From: Flavisphingopyxis sp963800335
GTDB taxonomy: Bacteria; Pseudomonadota; Alphaproteobacteria; Sphingomonadales; Sphingomonadaceae
Direction: 5' to 3'
Assembly: GCA_963800335.1 (NCBI GenBank)
Contig: CAWDAN010000001.1
Span: 372,001-436,000 of the forward strand
DNA: 64,000 bases
Below, in pieces: positions 36,429 through 45,880 of the stretch. Position 1 is the stretch's first letter. Each line of letters opens with the position of its first letter. The notes under the pieces were generated by a model. The model saw only the letters and a list, made by a program, of their open reading frames with translations, was not told where the DNA came from and ran no database searches. The position numbers and the translations under genes are program-made.

Positions 36429-36889
36429 CCGAACGTCGCGCGCTACAGATCGTCGTTGCCATCGCCTGCTTCGTCCCGTTCTACGCGGGCGGATCGGGCG
36501 TGTTGTGGGGCGCCGATTTCATCCATGGCGCCAATATCGTCTCGCAGGATCTCGACAGCCATTTCCGTTATCTCAGCGGGCTGCTGCTCGGCATCGGCCT
36601 GATGTTCGCCAGCTGCATTCCCAGGATCGAAACCGCGACCAAGCGCTTCCAGACGCTCGGCATCGTCGTCATAGTCGGCGGCCTTGCGCGCGCTTACGGC
36701 ATGACCGTGATGGGCGTACCGTCGAACGGGCAAGTGTTTGGCCTCGCAATGGAGATCGGCGTCGTCCCGCTGCTGATGGCATGGCAGGCGAACTTCGCCT
36801 GGCGCCATGCCCGCGCCGAACGGCGTGCGGCTATTGCGCCGTCGCCGCCTCCGGGCTTTCCCCCGTCGTCGCAAGATAGCCCGGGGTGA
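36425..36889 (+). CDS. DUF4345 family membrane protein
   Basis: A 154-residue protein with four hydrophobic segments and the DUF4345-like motif SQDLDSHFRYLSGLLLGIGL. The function is unknown. The start overlaps the DUF2721 stop (ATGA). The Pro/Ser-rich C-terminus (IAPSPPPGFPPSSQDSPG) runs 59 bp into the 3' end of the convergent amidase gene, an unusually long coding overlap. Confidence 0.83.
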   Translation: MTERRALQIVVAIACFVPFYAGGSGVLWGADFIHGANIVSQDLDSHFRYLSGLLLGIGLMFASCIPRIETATKRFQTLGIVVIVGGLARAYGMTVMGVPSNGQVFGLAMEIGVVPLLMAWQANFAWRHARAERRAAIAPSPPPGFPPSSQDSPG

Positions 36890-38489
36890 CGATGCGCGGA
36901 CGCGCCTGTTCGAAGGCATAGCCCGCGCTCAGCACCTTGGCGTCCTGCCATTTGCCCGCAATGAAGCTGATCCCCACTGGCAAGTCGCCGATCGTCCCGC
37001 CGGGCACGGTCAGGTGCGGATAGCCCGCCACCGCGGGCAGCTGGCTGACGCTTGGCCCCGAATAGGCGTCGCCCTTGCCGAGCGTGCTGAGCCAGGCCGG
37101 ACCATTGGTCACGCCCATCAGGACATCGACCTTGTATGTCCGCATCAGCCGGTCGATCCCGTCGGGGCCGGCCAGCGTGCGCGCCGCATCGCGCGTCTTG
37201 ATATAGCCCGCATCATCGAGCCCCGGCTTGCCTTGCGCCAGGGTAAACAGCTCCTGTCCGAAATAGTGCATTTCGGTGTCGGCATGCGTCTCGTTGAAGG
37301 CGATGAGGTCGGCGAGCGTGCGCGTTTTCACTGCGGCGGGCGTCGAGGCGAGATAGGCGTCGAGATCGGCCTTGAGTTCGACCATCAGGATTTCGAGCTC
37401 GTCATCGCCAAGCGTGTCCATCCCCGCATTGCTGTCGGAAATCTCCACGATCTCGGCGCCCTTGGCGCGCAGCGTCGCCAGCGCCTCGTCGAGGATCGAG
37501 TGGATCGACGGATCGTCGCCGATCTGGTCGATAAGCACGCCGATGCGTTTGCCTGCGAGCCAGTCGGGGTCGAGCGCGGCGGCAAAATCGGTCTTGTGCA
37601 GGTCGGCCTCGGCGGTCGCCGGATCGGCGGGGTCGCTGCCCGCCATCGCGGTCAGCATCATCGCCGCGTCGCGGACGCTGCCCGTCATCGGCCCGGCGGT
37701 ATCCTGGCTGTGGCTGATCGGGACGATATAGGTCCGGCTGACCAGTCCGACGGTCGGCTTGAACCCGACGACGCCGTTGACTCCCGAGGGACAGGTGATC
37801 GATCCGTCGGTTTCGGTGCCGATCGTGCCAGCAGCCAGTCCCGCCGCCATCGCCGCGCCGCTGCCCGCCGACGATCCGCAGGTGTTGCGGTCGAGGACAT
37901 GCGGGTTCTTGGTCAGCCCGCCGACCGCGCTCCAGCCGCTGGTCGAATTGCCCGACCGGATATTGGCCCATTCGCTAAGGTTGGTCTTGCCGAGGATGAT
38001 CACCCCGGCGGCCTTGAGGCGTGCAATCATCGGCGCGTCGCGGTTGGTGACATTGTCGGCGAGCGCGAGCGACCCGGCGGTCGTCGGTAGCGGTCCCGCT
38101 GCCTCGATATTGTCCTTGATCAGGATCGGGATGCCGTGGAGCGGCCCGCGAACCTGGCCCGCGGCGCGTTCGGCATCGCGCGCACGCGCCTGGTCGAGTG
38201 CGTCGGGCATCGTCGCGATCACGGCGTTCAATGTCGGCCCGGCATCGTCGATCGCCGCGATCCGCGCGAGATAGCCCGCTGTGATCGCCTCGCTCGTCGT
38301 GTCGCCGCGCGCCATCGCCGCCGACAGCTCGGCAATGCTGAGCACCTCGATCCCCGGCGTCTCGACCGCGCCGGTGCTGGCTGCTGCCGCGACCGGTGGT
38401 GGCGCTTCGGCAGTTGCGACGCTTATCGGTGCACTCGCACAGCCGGTGAGCAGCATCGCGGTGGTAACGGTCAAGATGGAACGGATCAT
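36831..38489 (-). CDS. Amidase-signature lipoprotein
   Basis: A 552-residue amidase. The Ser-cisSer-Lys triad is visible: Lys in IPILIKDNIE, the cis-Ser in CGSSAGSGAA and the nucleophile in TETDGSITCPSG. Unlike cytoplasmic GatA-type enzymes it starts with a signal ending in a lipobox (LLTGC), so it should be anchored in the envelope and act on an external amide; the substrate is unknown. ATG 38489 has AGGGGG six bases upstream and opens directly into the signal. Confidence 0.92.
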   Translation of the reverse strand: MIRSILTVTTAMLLTGCASAPISVATAEAPPPVAAAASTGAVETPGIEVLSIAELSAAMARGDTTSEAITAGYLARIAAIDDAGPTLNAVIATMPDALDQARARDAERAAGQVRGPLHGIPILIKDNIEAAGPLPTTAGSLALADNVTNRDAPMIARLKAAGVIILGKTNLSEWANIRSGNSTSGWSAVGGLTKNPHVLDRNTCGSSAGSGAAMAAGLAAGTIGTETDGSITCPSGVNGVVGFKPTVGLVSRTYIVPISHSQDTAGPMTGSVRDAAMMLTAMAGSDPADPATAEADLHKTDFAAALDPDWLAGKRIGVLIDQIGDDPSIHSILDEALATLRAKGAEIVEISDSNAGMDTLGDDELEILMVELKADLDAYLASTPAAVKTRTLADLIAFNETHADTEMHYFGQELFTLAQGKPGLDDAGYIKTRDAARTLAGPDGIDRLMRTYKVDVLMGVTNGPAWLSTLGKGDAYSGPSVSQLPAVAGYPHLTVPGGTIGDLPVGISFIAGKWQDAKVLSAGYAFEQARPRIVTPGYLATTGESPEAATAQ

Positions 38490-38574
38490 GGCTAGCCCCC
38501 TGGTTAGGGAGCGACCATAACGCACGCGCACCAAAGCGCGAGTCCGATCGTTGGCGATCGAACGCGCGATGCGC

Positions 38575-39864
38575 TCAATCGGCGAACGGATCGCGAACCA
38601 GGATCGTGTCTTCGCGCTCGGGACTGGTCGACACCAGCGCGACGGGGCAGCCGATCAGTTCCTCGACGCGCCGCACGTACTTGATCGCGCGTGCGGGCAG
38701 GTCGTTCCAGCTGCGCGCACCGGCGCACGACCCTTCCCAGCCGGGCATTTCCTCGTAGATCGGCTCGACCGCGGCCTGGTCGGCGGCATGCGCGGGGAAA
38801 TGGTCGAGCGTTTCGCCGTTCAGGCGATAGCCGGTGCAGATGCTGACCGTTTTGAACCCGTCGAGCACGTCGAGTTTGGTCAGTGCGATGCCGGTGACGC
38901 CCGATACCGCGACCGATTGCCGCACGAGAACCGCATCGAACCAGCCGCAGCGGCGCTTGCGCCCGGTGACGGTGCCGAATTCATGGCCACGCTCGCCGAG
39001 CTTCTGACCGGTGGCGTCGTCGAGCTCGGTCGGGAAGGGGCCCGATCCGACCCGCGTCGTATAGGCCTTGGCAATGCCGAGGACGAAACCGACCGCATTG
39101 GGCCCCAGGCCCGATCCCGCCGCGGCGGTGCCGGCCACGGTATTCGAACTGGTGACGAACGGATAGGTGCCGTGGTCGATATCGAGCAGCACGCCCTGCG
39201 CGCCTTCGAACAATATGCGCTTGCCGCGCGCCCGCGCCTCGCCGAGCGTTTTCCACACCGGGCCGGCGAACTGGAGGACGAAATCGGCGATCTCGGTGAG
39301 GTCGTCGATCAGCCGCTGGCGATCGATCGGCGGTTCGCCAAAGCCCGCGCGCAGCGCATCGTGGTGCGCGGTCAGCCGGTCGAGCTGCGGTTCGAGATGG
39401 TCGAGATGGGCAAGATCGCAGACGCGGATCGCGCGCCGGCCGACCTTGTCCTCGTATGCCGGGCCGATGCCGCGCAGTGTCGTGCCGATCTTGCCCGCGC
39501 CGCTGGCGGCTTCGCGCAGTCCGTCGAGATCGCGGTGGAAGGGCAGGATCAGCGCGCAATTGTCGGCGATGTGCAGCGTCTCGGGCGAGATCGCGACGCC
39601 CTGGCCGCGCAATTTCTCGACCTCGGCTTTCAATGCCCACGGATCGAGCACGACGCCGTTGCCGATGACGCTCGGTGTTCCGCGCACGATGCCCGACGGC
39701 AGCAGCGAGAGTTTATAGACCTTCTCGCCGACGACGAGCGTGTGGCCGGCATTGTGGCCGCCCTGGAAACGGACGACGACGTCGGCGCGGCTGGCGAGCC
39801 AGTCGACGATCTTGCCCTTGCCCTCGTCGCCCCATTGCGCGCCGATTACTGCTACGTTTGCCAT
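38575..39864 (-). CDS. purA: Adenylosuccinate synthetase
   Basis: GTP-dependent enzyme that makes adenylosuccinate from IMP and aspartate, the first step towards AMP. The N-terminal GDEGKGKIVDWLA contains the catalytic Asp and the phosphate loop, and the VHNAGHT-type motif appears as GGHNAGHTLVV. At 429 residues it is standard. It lies downstream of serA in the same direction with a 59-bp gap. Confidence 0.97.
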   Translation of the reverse strand: MANVAVIGAQWGDEGKGKIVDWLASRADVVVRFQGGHNAGHTLVVGEKVYKLSLLPSGIVRGTPSVIGNGVVLDPWALKAEVEKLRGQGVAISPETLHIADNCALILPFHRDLDGLREAASGAGKIGTTLRGIGPAYEDKVGRRAIRVCDLAHLDHLEPQLDRLTAHHDALRAGFGEPPIDRQRLIDDLTEIADFVLQFAGPVWKTLGEARARGKRILFEGAQGVLLDIDHGTYPFVTSSNTVAGTAAAGSGLGPNAVGFVLGIAKAYTTRVGSGPFPTELDDATGQKLGERGHEFGTVTGRKRRCGWFDAVLVRQSVAVSGVTGIALTKLDVLDGFKTVSICTGYRLNGETLDHFPAHAADQAAVEPIYEEMPGWEGSCAGARSWNDLPARAIKYVRRVEELIGCPVALVSTSPEREDTILVRDPFAD

Positions 39865-39923
39865 ATCCGTCGTCCTGTTTCGTCACGAATGCCAAAGCCG
39901 CGGGCGCCTTAGCCGTTAGCGGA

Positions 39924-41513
39924 TCAAAAGCGAAGCGCCTTGACCTTCTTGACGCCTTCGAGCGCGCAGACGTCGTCGAGCACCGCGCCGTCGACCGGCG
40001 CATCGACCGACAGCATCAGCACGGCATCTCCGCCCCTGTTCTTGTCGGCCAGCCGCCGCCCGAGATGGAAGTTACCGATATTCACCCCCGCTGCGCCCAA
40101 TGTCATGCCGAGCCGGCCGATGAAGCCCGGCGTGTCCTCGTTGACGATATAGATCATGTCGCCATCCAGATCGGTCTCTATTCGCGTTCCGGCGATCTCG
40201 ACGAGGCGCGGCGCGGCGTCGCCGAACAGGCTGCCGGCAACCTCGCGCCGCCGCTCGGGACCGGTCGCGGTGACGCGCACCAGCGTGTGATAATCGCCCT
40301 CGCGCTCGTGGCGGACTTCGCGCACGTCGAGGCCGCGCTCCTTCGCCAGATACGGTGCGTTGACCATGTTGACCGTGTCCGAATAGCTGCGCATCAGCCC
40401 GGCGAGCACGGCGGCGGTAATCGGTTTCTGGTTGAGTTCGGCCGCCGCACCCTCGACCTCGACCGACAGGCTGGTGATGTCCGACCCTTCGAGCTGGCCG
40501 ACCAGGCTGCCGAGCTTTTCGGCAAGCGCCATATAGGGTTTGAGGCGCGGCGCTTCCTCGGCCGACATGCTCGGCACGTTCAATGCATTGGTGATGCCGC
40601 CGTCGCAGAGGAAATCGCTCAACTGCTCGGCGACCTGGATCGCGACATTGACCTGCGCCTCGTCGGTCGAGGCGCCGAGATGCGGCGTGCAGACGAGATC
40701 CGGCGTGCCGAACAATGGATTGTCCTTGGCCGGCTCCTCGGCAAACACGTCGAGCGCGGCGCCGGCGACCTGGCCGCTGTCGAGCGCGTCCTTCAAGGCT
40801 GCCTCGTCGATCAGCCCGCCGCGCGCACAGTTGACGATGCGCACGCCTTTCTTGGTCTTCGCCAGCGCATCGCGCGACAGTATCCCGCGCGTCGCATCGG
40901 TCAGCGGCGTGTGCAGCGTGATGAAATCGGCGCGCGCGAGCAGCGTATCGAGATCGACCTTTTCGACCCCCATTTCGATCGCGCGTTCGGCGGTCAGGAA
41001 GGGATCATAGGCGACCACCTTCATCCTCAGCCCGCGCGCGCGGTCGGCGACGATGCTGCCGATATTGCCCGCACCGATCAGGCCAAGCGTCTTGGCGGTC
41101 AGCTCGACCCCCATGAAGCGGTTCTTTTCCCATTTGCCCGCCTGCGTCGAGGCGTCGGCCTCGGGCAGTTGCCGGGCGAGGGCAAAGATCATTGCGATCG
41201 CGTGTTCGGCGGTCGTGATCGAATTGCCGAACGGCGTGTTCATGACGATCACGCCCTTGGCCGACGCGGCGGGGACGTCGATATTGTCGACCCCGATCCC
41301 GGCGCGGCCGATGACCTTCAGTTTGGACGCGGCGGCGAGCAGGTCCTTGGTGACCTTGGTCGAAGACCGGATCGCGAGGCCGTCATAATTACCGATGATG
41401 GCTTTCAATTCATCGGGCGTCTGGCCGGTAATCTCGTCGACTTCGACCCCGCGGGCGCGGAAAATCTCGGCCGCCTTGGGCGACATGCTGTCGGAAATCA
41501 GGACTTTGGGCAT
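39924..41513 (-). CDS. serA: D-3-phosphoglycerate dehydrogenase, long form
   Basis: First enzyme of phosphorylated serine synthesis. At 529 residues this is the long form with a catalytic/NAD part (Rossmann GAGNIGSIVADR; catalytic Arg in NCARGGLIDE, Glu in AEEPAKDNPL, His in PHLGAST), an intervening allosteric substrate-binding-type domain (about 320-450) and a C-terminal ACT domain (about 455-529) for serine feedback. ATG 41513 has AAGGAA nine bases upstream. It follows serC by 38 bp, forming the serC-serA operon common in alphaproteobacteria. Confidence 0.96.
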   Translation of the reverse strand: MPKVLISDSMSPKAAEIFRARGVEVDEITGQTPDELKAIIGNYDGLAIRSSTKVTKDLLAAASKLKVIGRAGIGVDNIDVPAASAKGVIVMNTPFGNSITTAEHAIAMIFALARQLPEADASTQAGKWEKNRFMGVELTAKTLGLIGAGNIGSIVADRARGLRMKVVAYDPFLTAERAIEMGVEKVDLDTLLARADFITLHTPLTDATRGILSRDALAKTKKGVRIVNCARGGLIDEAALKDALDSGQVAGAALDVFAEEPAKDNPLFGTPDLVCTPHLGASTDEAQVNVAIQVAEQLSDFLCDGGITNALNVPSMSAEEAPRLKPYMALAEKLGSLVGQLEGSDITSLSVEVEGAAAELNQKPITAAVLAGLMRSYSDTVNMVNAPYLAKERGLDVREVRHEREGDYHTLVRVTATGPERRREVAGSLFGDAAPRLVEIAGTRIETDLDGDMIYIVNEDTPGFIGRLGMTLGAAGVNIGNFHLGRRLADKNRGGDAVLMLSVDAPVDGAVLDDVCALEGVKKVKALRF

Positions 41514-41551
41514 AGGGAATTCCTTGGGTCTCCGGCGTGCGCCGGGCTTGG

Positions 41552-42691
41552 TCAGTCGGCGGATTTGGCGGTCGCATAGGCCCAGTCGAGCCACGGGCCG
41601 AGCGCGACGATATCGGCGGTGTCGACCGTCGCGCCGCACCAGATCCTGAGGCCCGGCGGGGCATCGCGATAGCCCGCTATGTCGTAGGCCGCGCCGGCCT
41701 TGTCGAGTGCGCCCGCCATCGCCTTGATCATCGCCTCGTCGGCGCCGGCGACGGTCAGGCAGACGCTGGTCCGCGATCGCGTCGCGGGGTCGATCGCGAG
41801 ATGGCCGAGCCAGTCGCGTGTCGCAACGATCGTGTCGAGCGCGGCGGCATTTGCGTCGCTGCGCGCGATCAGGCCCGCCGCCCCGCCGATGCTCTTGCCC
41901 CATTCGAGCGCCCAGATCGCGTCCTCGACCGCGAGCATCGAGGGCGTGTTGATCGTCTCGCCCCGGAACACGCCCTCGTTGAGCGCGCCCTTGGCCATCA
42001 GGCGGAAGAGCTTGGGCAGCGGCCAGGGCGGCGTGTAGCTTTCGAGCCGCTCGACCGCTCGCGGGCCAAGGATCAGGACGCCGTGCGCGCCTTCGCCGCC
42101 GAGCACCTTTTGCCAGCTGAAGGTAGCGACATCGATCTTGTCCCATGGCAGGTCATACGCAAACACCGCGCTGGTCGCGTCGGCGAAGCTCAGGCCCTCG
42201 CGATCGTCGGCAATCCAATCGCCGTCGGGGACGCGCACGCCGCTCGTCGTGCCGTTCCAGGTGAACAGGACATCGTTCGACCAGTCGACCTGCGCCAAAT
42301 CGGGCAGCGCGCCGTAATCGGCACGGATCACCGTCGGATCGATCTTGAGCTGCTTGACCGCGTCGGTCACCCAGCCTTCGCCGAAGCTTTCCCAGGCGAG
42401 CGTTGTGACCGGGCGTGCGCCGAGCATCGACCACATCGCCATTTCGAACGCGCCGGTATCGCTGCCCGGAACGATGCCGATGCGATGCGTGTCGGGCAGG
42501 GCGAGCAATTCGCGCATCAGCTCGATGCAATATTGAAGGCGTGACTTGCCGATCTTCGATCGATGCGATCGCCCGAGGCTGTCGGTAGCTAGGTTTTGCG
42601 CTGACCAGCCGGGCGGCTTGGCACACGGTCCCGATGAAAAATAGGGGCGCGCCGGACGCACGTCGGGCGTCGGCAGAGGTTCATTCGTCAC
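41552..42691 (-). CDS. serC: Phosphoserine aminotransferase
   Basis: A 379-residue PLP enzyme converting 3-phosphohydroxypyruvate to phosphoserine with glutamate. The PLP lysine is in TFSWQKVLGGEGAHG. The N-terminus YFSSGPCAKPPGW belongs to the alphaproteobacterial/methanogen SerC type. The start is GTG 42691, eight bases after a perfect AAGGAG; the nearby ATG at 42684 is out of frame. The ribosome site sits inside a small hairpin, suggesting translational control. Confidence 0.95.
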   Translation of the reverse strand: MTNEPLPTPDVRPARPYFSSGPCAKPPGWSAQNLATDSLGRSHRSKIGKSRLQYCIELMRELLALPDTHRIGIVPGSDTGAFEMAMWSMLGARPVTTLAWESFGEGWVTDAVKQLKIDPTVIRADYGALPDLAQVDWSNDVLFTWNGTTSGVRVPDGDWIADDREGLSFADATSAVFAYDLPWDKIDVATFSWQKVLGGEGAHGVLILGPRAVERLESYTPPWPLPKLFRLMAKGALNEGVFRGETINTPSMLAVEDAIWALEWGKSIGGAAGLIARSDANAAALDTIVATRDWLGHLAIDPATRSRTSVCLTVAGADEAMIKAMAGALDKAGAAYDIAGYRDAPPGLRIWCGATVDTADIVALGPWLDWAYATAKSAD

Positions 42692-42696
42692 AATAG

Positions 42697-42712
42697 TCTC
42701 TCCTTACAGAGA
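42697..42712 (-). promoter_or_regulatory. Hairpin overlapping the serC ribosome binding site
   Basis: On the minus strand TCTCT and AGAGA pair around a 6-base loop that, with the 3' arm, holds AAGGAG, the serC ribosome site. A conserved serC leader RNA is known upstream of serC-serA in alphaproteobacteria and also involves a hairpin near the ribosome site. Whether the 150-bp leader here belongs to that family needs a covariance search. Confidence 0.4.
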
Positions 42713-42840
42713 GCGCGCGCCGCGTTGGGACGGCGTGGCCCACCGACGGACATAGGGCCGTGACGCTGACGGTCAATGACGAACGCGAATGCGACGACGT
42801 TATCAATTCATTTGTAACGATTTTTATCTAGTTCGGGCCG

Positions 42841-45039
42841 ATGAAGACCGCGCGGATCAACTTTTCCCCGATTTTGTCGGGCGTTCCCGTGCTGGTGCCC
42901 TTCGCCTTTCATGGCGACCTCGCAACATCGACGATTCTGGAAACCGCCTTTCTCGGCGTGTCGAGCCTCGCGATCTATGTTTTCAGCGTCAGTATCGCCG
43001 CACGTCGGCAGCGCCACGACCTCCGCTCGGCCGAAGCGCTTCGCGCGCAGGCATTGCTCCACGATTTCGAGGGCAAGGGGCTCGGCTGGTTCTGGGAAAC
43101 CGACCGCCACGGCCGGCTGGTCTATCTGTCCGAATCGGTGATCGAGCGGTTCGACCGCCCGCGCGACGAATTGATCGGTCAGAAATTCACCGCGCTGATC
43201 GCGCATGACAGCGATGCGACGAGCGGTCGCGAAGGCCGCACGCTCGGTTTCCATCTGTCGCTACGGTCGTCGTTCAACGACCTGTCGCTCAAGGCGGCGA
43301 TGGACGAAGAGCGGTGGTGGGCGGTGTCGGGCAACCCGATCGTCGATGAGCTGGGCAACTTCAACGGGTTTCGCGGCAGCGGCACCGATCTCACCGAGAT
43401 GAAGCGATCGCAGGAGGCGGTCAACCAGCTCGCCCGTTACGATCCGCTCACCAGCCTGCCCAACCGCCTCGACATCAACGAAATGCTGACGCGCGCGCTG
43501 ACCGGTCATGGCGGACGGCCCCAGCCATGCGCGCTGTTCATGCTCGATCTCGACAAGTTCAAGGCGGTCAACGACACGCTCGGTCACCCGGCGGGCGATG
43601 CCCTGCTCCAGCAGGTCGCCAAGCGGCTGCTCAAGGCGGTGGGTGAGCAGGGCCGCGTCGGTCGCCTTGGCGGCGATGAATTCCAGATCGTCCTGCCCGA
43701 CATGACAGACGAGGCGGCGCTGTGTGCGCTTGCCAACAAGGTCATCGACGTCTTGTCGCAGCCTTACCAGGTTCTCCAGGGCCCCGTCCGGATCGGCGCA
43801 TCGGTCGGGATCGCGATCAGCCATGGCGAAGGGGTTACGGCGAGCGCGCTCGTGCGCAACGCCGATCTCGCGCTCTATGCGGCGAAGGACGCGGGGCGCG
43901 GCGTCTGCCGCTTCTACCAGCCGGCGATGCACGAATTTGCCAACGAACGCCGCGAGATCGAGGAAGACCTGCGCGGCGCACTGGCGAAGGGCGAGCTCAG
44001 CCTCGTCTACCAGCCGGTCGTCGAGGTCGCGACCGAGACGATCAGCGGCTTCGAGGCGCTGGTCCGCTGGAACCACCCCAAGCGCGGAGCGGTCAGTCCC
44101 GACGTTTTCATCCCGATCGCCGAGGAGGCCAACCTCATCACCGCGATCGGCGAGTGGATCCTGCGCACCGCATGCGCACAGCTGGCGCAGTGGGACGGCA
44201 ATCTCAAGATGGCGGTCAACGTTTCGCCGATCCAGTTCGCGGCAACAAATTTCAGCGAGATCGTGATCAACGCGATCGCCACCAACGGCATCGACCCCGC
44301 GCAGGTCGAACTCGAAATCACCGAGGGCGTGTTCCTCGACGAAAGCGCCGACAACATCCGCACTTTCAACCGGCTCAAGAGCGCCGGCGTGCGGCTCGCG
44401 CTCGACGATTTCGGCACCGGCTATTCGGCGCTCGGGTATCTGCAGAAGGTGCCGTTCGACAAGATCAAGATCGACCAGAGCTTCGTCCGCGGCGCGACGC
44501 GCAAGGGCAACATGAACGCCGCGATCATCGCCTCGATCGTGTCGCTGGCCGATGCGCTGGGCATGGACACCACCGCCGAGGGAGCCGAGACTCACGACGA
44601 ACTGGCTCTCGTCCGCGACCTTGGCTGTTCGCACATTCAGGGGTATATCTATGGCCGTCCCGTCGATGGCGAAGCGGCGGGCGAGTTGCTCGCGCGCGCC
44701 GGCGGCCATATCTCGGCCGAGGGGTTCCAGACGCACCGCGAAAGCCGCAAGACCGCGTTCCGTCGCGTCGGGGTCATCCATGAAGGCTATTGCTACGAAG
44801 GTCTGGTCCGCAACATCACCAGCCATGGCGCGATGATCGACGGCCTGACCGACGTGCCCCCGGGGACGCTCTTCACCATCGAATTCGGCGAAGGCCGAGA
44901 GGTCGAAGCGACCACGCGCTGGTCTAAAGACAGTCGCATGGGAGTCGAGTTCGACCGTCCGGTCGATGTCGAGGAATTGCGCAAGGTTGCCTCGACCCGG
45001 GTGGCGGCCGGCTGGCGAGAGCGCAAGCGCGTCGGATAA
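42841..45039 (+). CDS. PAS-GGDEF-EAL-PilZ cyclic-di-GMP signalling protein
   Basis: A 732-residue protein: membrane region near the N-terminus (about 20-52), a PAS-like sensor (about 68-190), GGDEF (about 200-360), EAL (about 375-615) and a C-terminal PilZ-like domain (about 633-720). GGDEF is intact (277-281, RLGGDEFQIVL), but no RxxD inhibitory site is seen before it. EAL is intact (405-407, FEALVRWNHP), with DDFGTGYSAL and KIDQSFV. The PilZ part has basic residues then NITSHGA, close to the D/N-x-S-x-x-G ligand motif. Both synthesis and breakdown of c-di-GMP are possible, with PilZ as a built-in sensor. It is divergent from serC. Confidence 0.92.
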   Translation: MKTARINFSPILSGVPVLVPFAFHGDLATSTILETAFLGVSSLAIYVFSVSIAARRQRHDLRSAEALRAQALLHDFEGKGLGWFWETDRHGRLVYLSESVIERFDRPRDELIGQKFTALIAHDSDATSGREGRTLGFHLSLRSSFNDLSLKAAMDEERWWAVSGNPIVDELGNFNGFRGSGTDLTEMKRSQEAVNQLARYDPLTSLPNRLDINEMLTRALTGHGGRPQPCALFMLDLDKFKAVNDTLGHPAGDALLQQVAKRLLKAVGEQGRVGRLGGDEFQIVLPDMTDEAALCALANKVIDVLSQPYQVLQGPVRIGASVGIAISHGEGVTASALVRNADLALYAAKDAGRGVCRFYQPAMHEFANERREIEEDLRGALAKGELSLVYQPVVEVATETISGFEALVRWNHPKRGAVSPDVFIPIAEEANLITAIGEWILRTACAQLAQWDGNLKMAVNVSPIQFAATNFSEIVINAIATNGIDPAQVELEITEGVFLDESADNIRTFNRLKSAGVRLALDDFGTGYSALGYLQKVPFDKIKIDQSFVRGATRKGNMNAAIIASIVSLADALGMDTTAEGAETHDELALVRDLGCSHIQGYIYGRPVDGEAAGELLARAGGHISAEGFQTHRESRKTAFRRVGVIHEGYCYEGLVRNITSHGAMIDGLTDVPPGTLFTIEFGEGREVEATTRWSKDSRMGVEFDRPVDVEELRKVASTRVAAGWRERKRVG

Positions 45040-45129
45040 AGCGCTCGCCACGCGCGGGAAATCAAGGTAAATGCTTCGCTAACCATCGCTATCACAACGA
45101 TTTTAACTAGAATCACCGATAGTGTGAAT

Positions 45130-45822
45130 ATGGCTAATTCCCCCGTAACCCACCGCGTTCGTTTCGCGATCTTGCTCGGCCCGCTGGCGCTGGCCAGCTG
45201 TATCGCCGGCGGGGATCAGCAGCGCGTCGAAGCGCCGCAGCAGCGCTCGGCGGCACCGCGTGTTGCCGCGCGCCCGGCCTATCAGCCGCCAATGACGCCC
45301 AACCAGTGCTTTGCCGAGCTCAAGGCCGCCGACGTCCGCTTCTCGCCGCTCGCCGATCGCAGCGAGGACGGAGGCTGCCGGACGATCGACACGATCAAGC
45401 TACTCGATTTCGGGACGCCGACGACCAATCTCGGCGCGATGACCTGTCCGCTGGCAAGGAATTTCGCGGCCTGGGCGCGCTATGCGGTGATCCCCGCGGC
45501 ACAAGTCTATCTCGGCGAAAAGGTCGTCAAGATCGAAACGATGGGCAGCTATAGCTGTCGCAACATCTATGGCGGCCGCTCGGGCCGGCTGTCGCAGCAC
45601 GCCTTTGCCAACGCCGTCGATGTGTCGGCCTTCGTGCTGGCCGACGGGCGCCGGATCAGTGTCGAAAAGAACTGGCACGGCAGCGCCAGGGAGCACGCCT
45701 TCCTCGAAGCGCTGCACACTTCCGCATGCCGTCGCTTCGGCACCGTGCTCGGTCCCGAATACAATGCCGCGCACTATAATCACTTCCATTTCGACATGTC
45801 GGGCAACGGCTACTGCCGCTGA
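45130..45822 (+). CDS. Extensin-like domain lipoprotein with an M15/LAS-type zinc motif
   Basis: A 230-residue exported lipoprotein (hydrophobic start, lipobox LASC) followed by a disordered Gln/Ala/Pro linker and an extensin-like C-terminal domain with several cysteines. SQHAFANAVDVSAF and YNHFHFDMS resemble the metal site of LAS/M15 peptidases (His and Asp in the first, His-x-His in the second), so cell-wall peptide hydrolysis is a reasonable guess. GTG 45124 lies two codons upstream of ATG 45130; neither has a clear ribosome site. Confidence 0.87.
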   Translation: MANSPVTHRVRFAILLGPLALASCIAGGDQQRVEAPQQRSAAPRVAARPAYQPPMTPNQCFAELKAADVRFSPLADRSEDGGCRTIDTIKLLDFGTPTTNLGAMTCPLARNFAAWARYAVIPAAQVYLGEKVVKIETMGSYSCRNIYGGRSGRLSQHAFANAVDVSAFVLADGRRISVEKNWHGSAREHAFLEALHTSACRRFGTVLGPEYNAAHYNHFHFDMSGNGYCR

Positions 45823-45880
45823 TTGAGTCTGTGCGGTAAAGCGATGGACGCGGCGCGACCGAGGCGCTAGCGCTCGGCTC

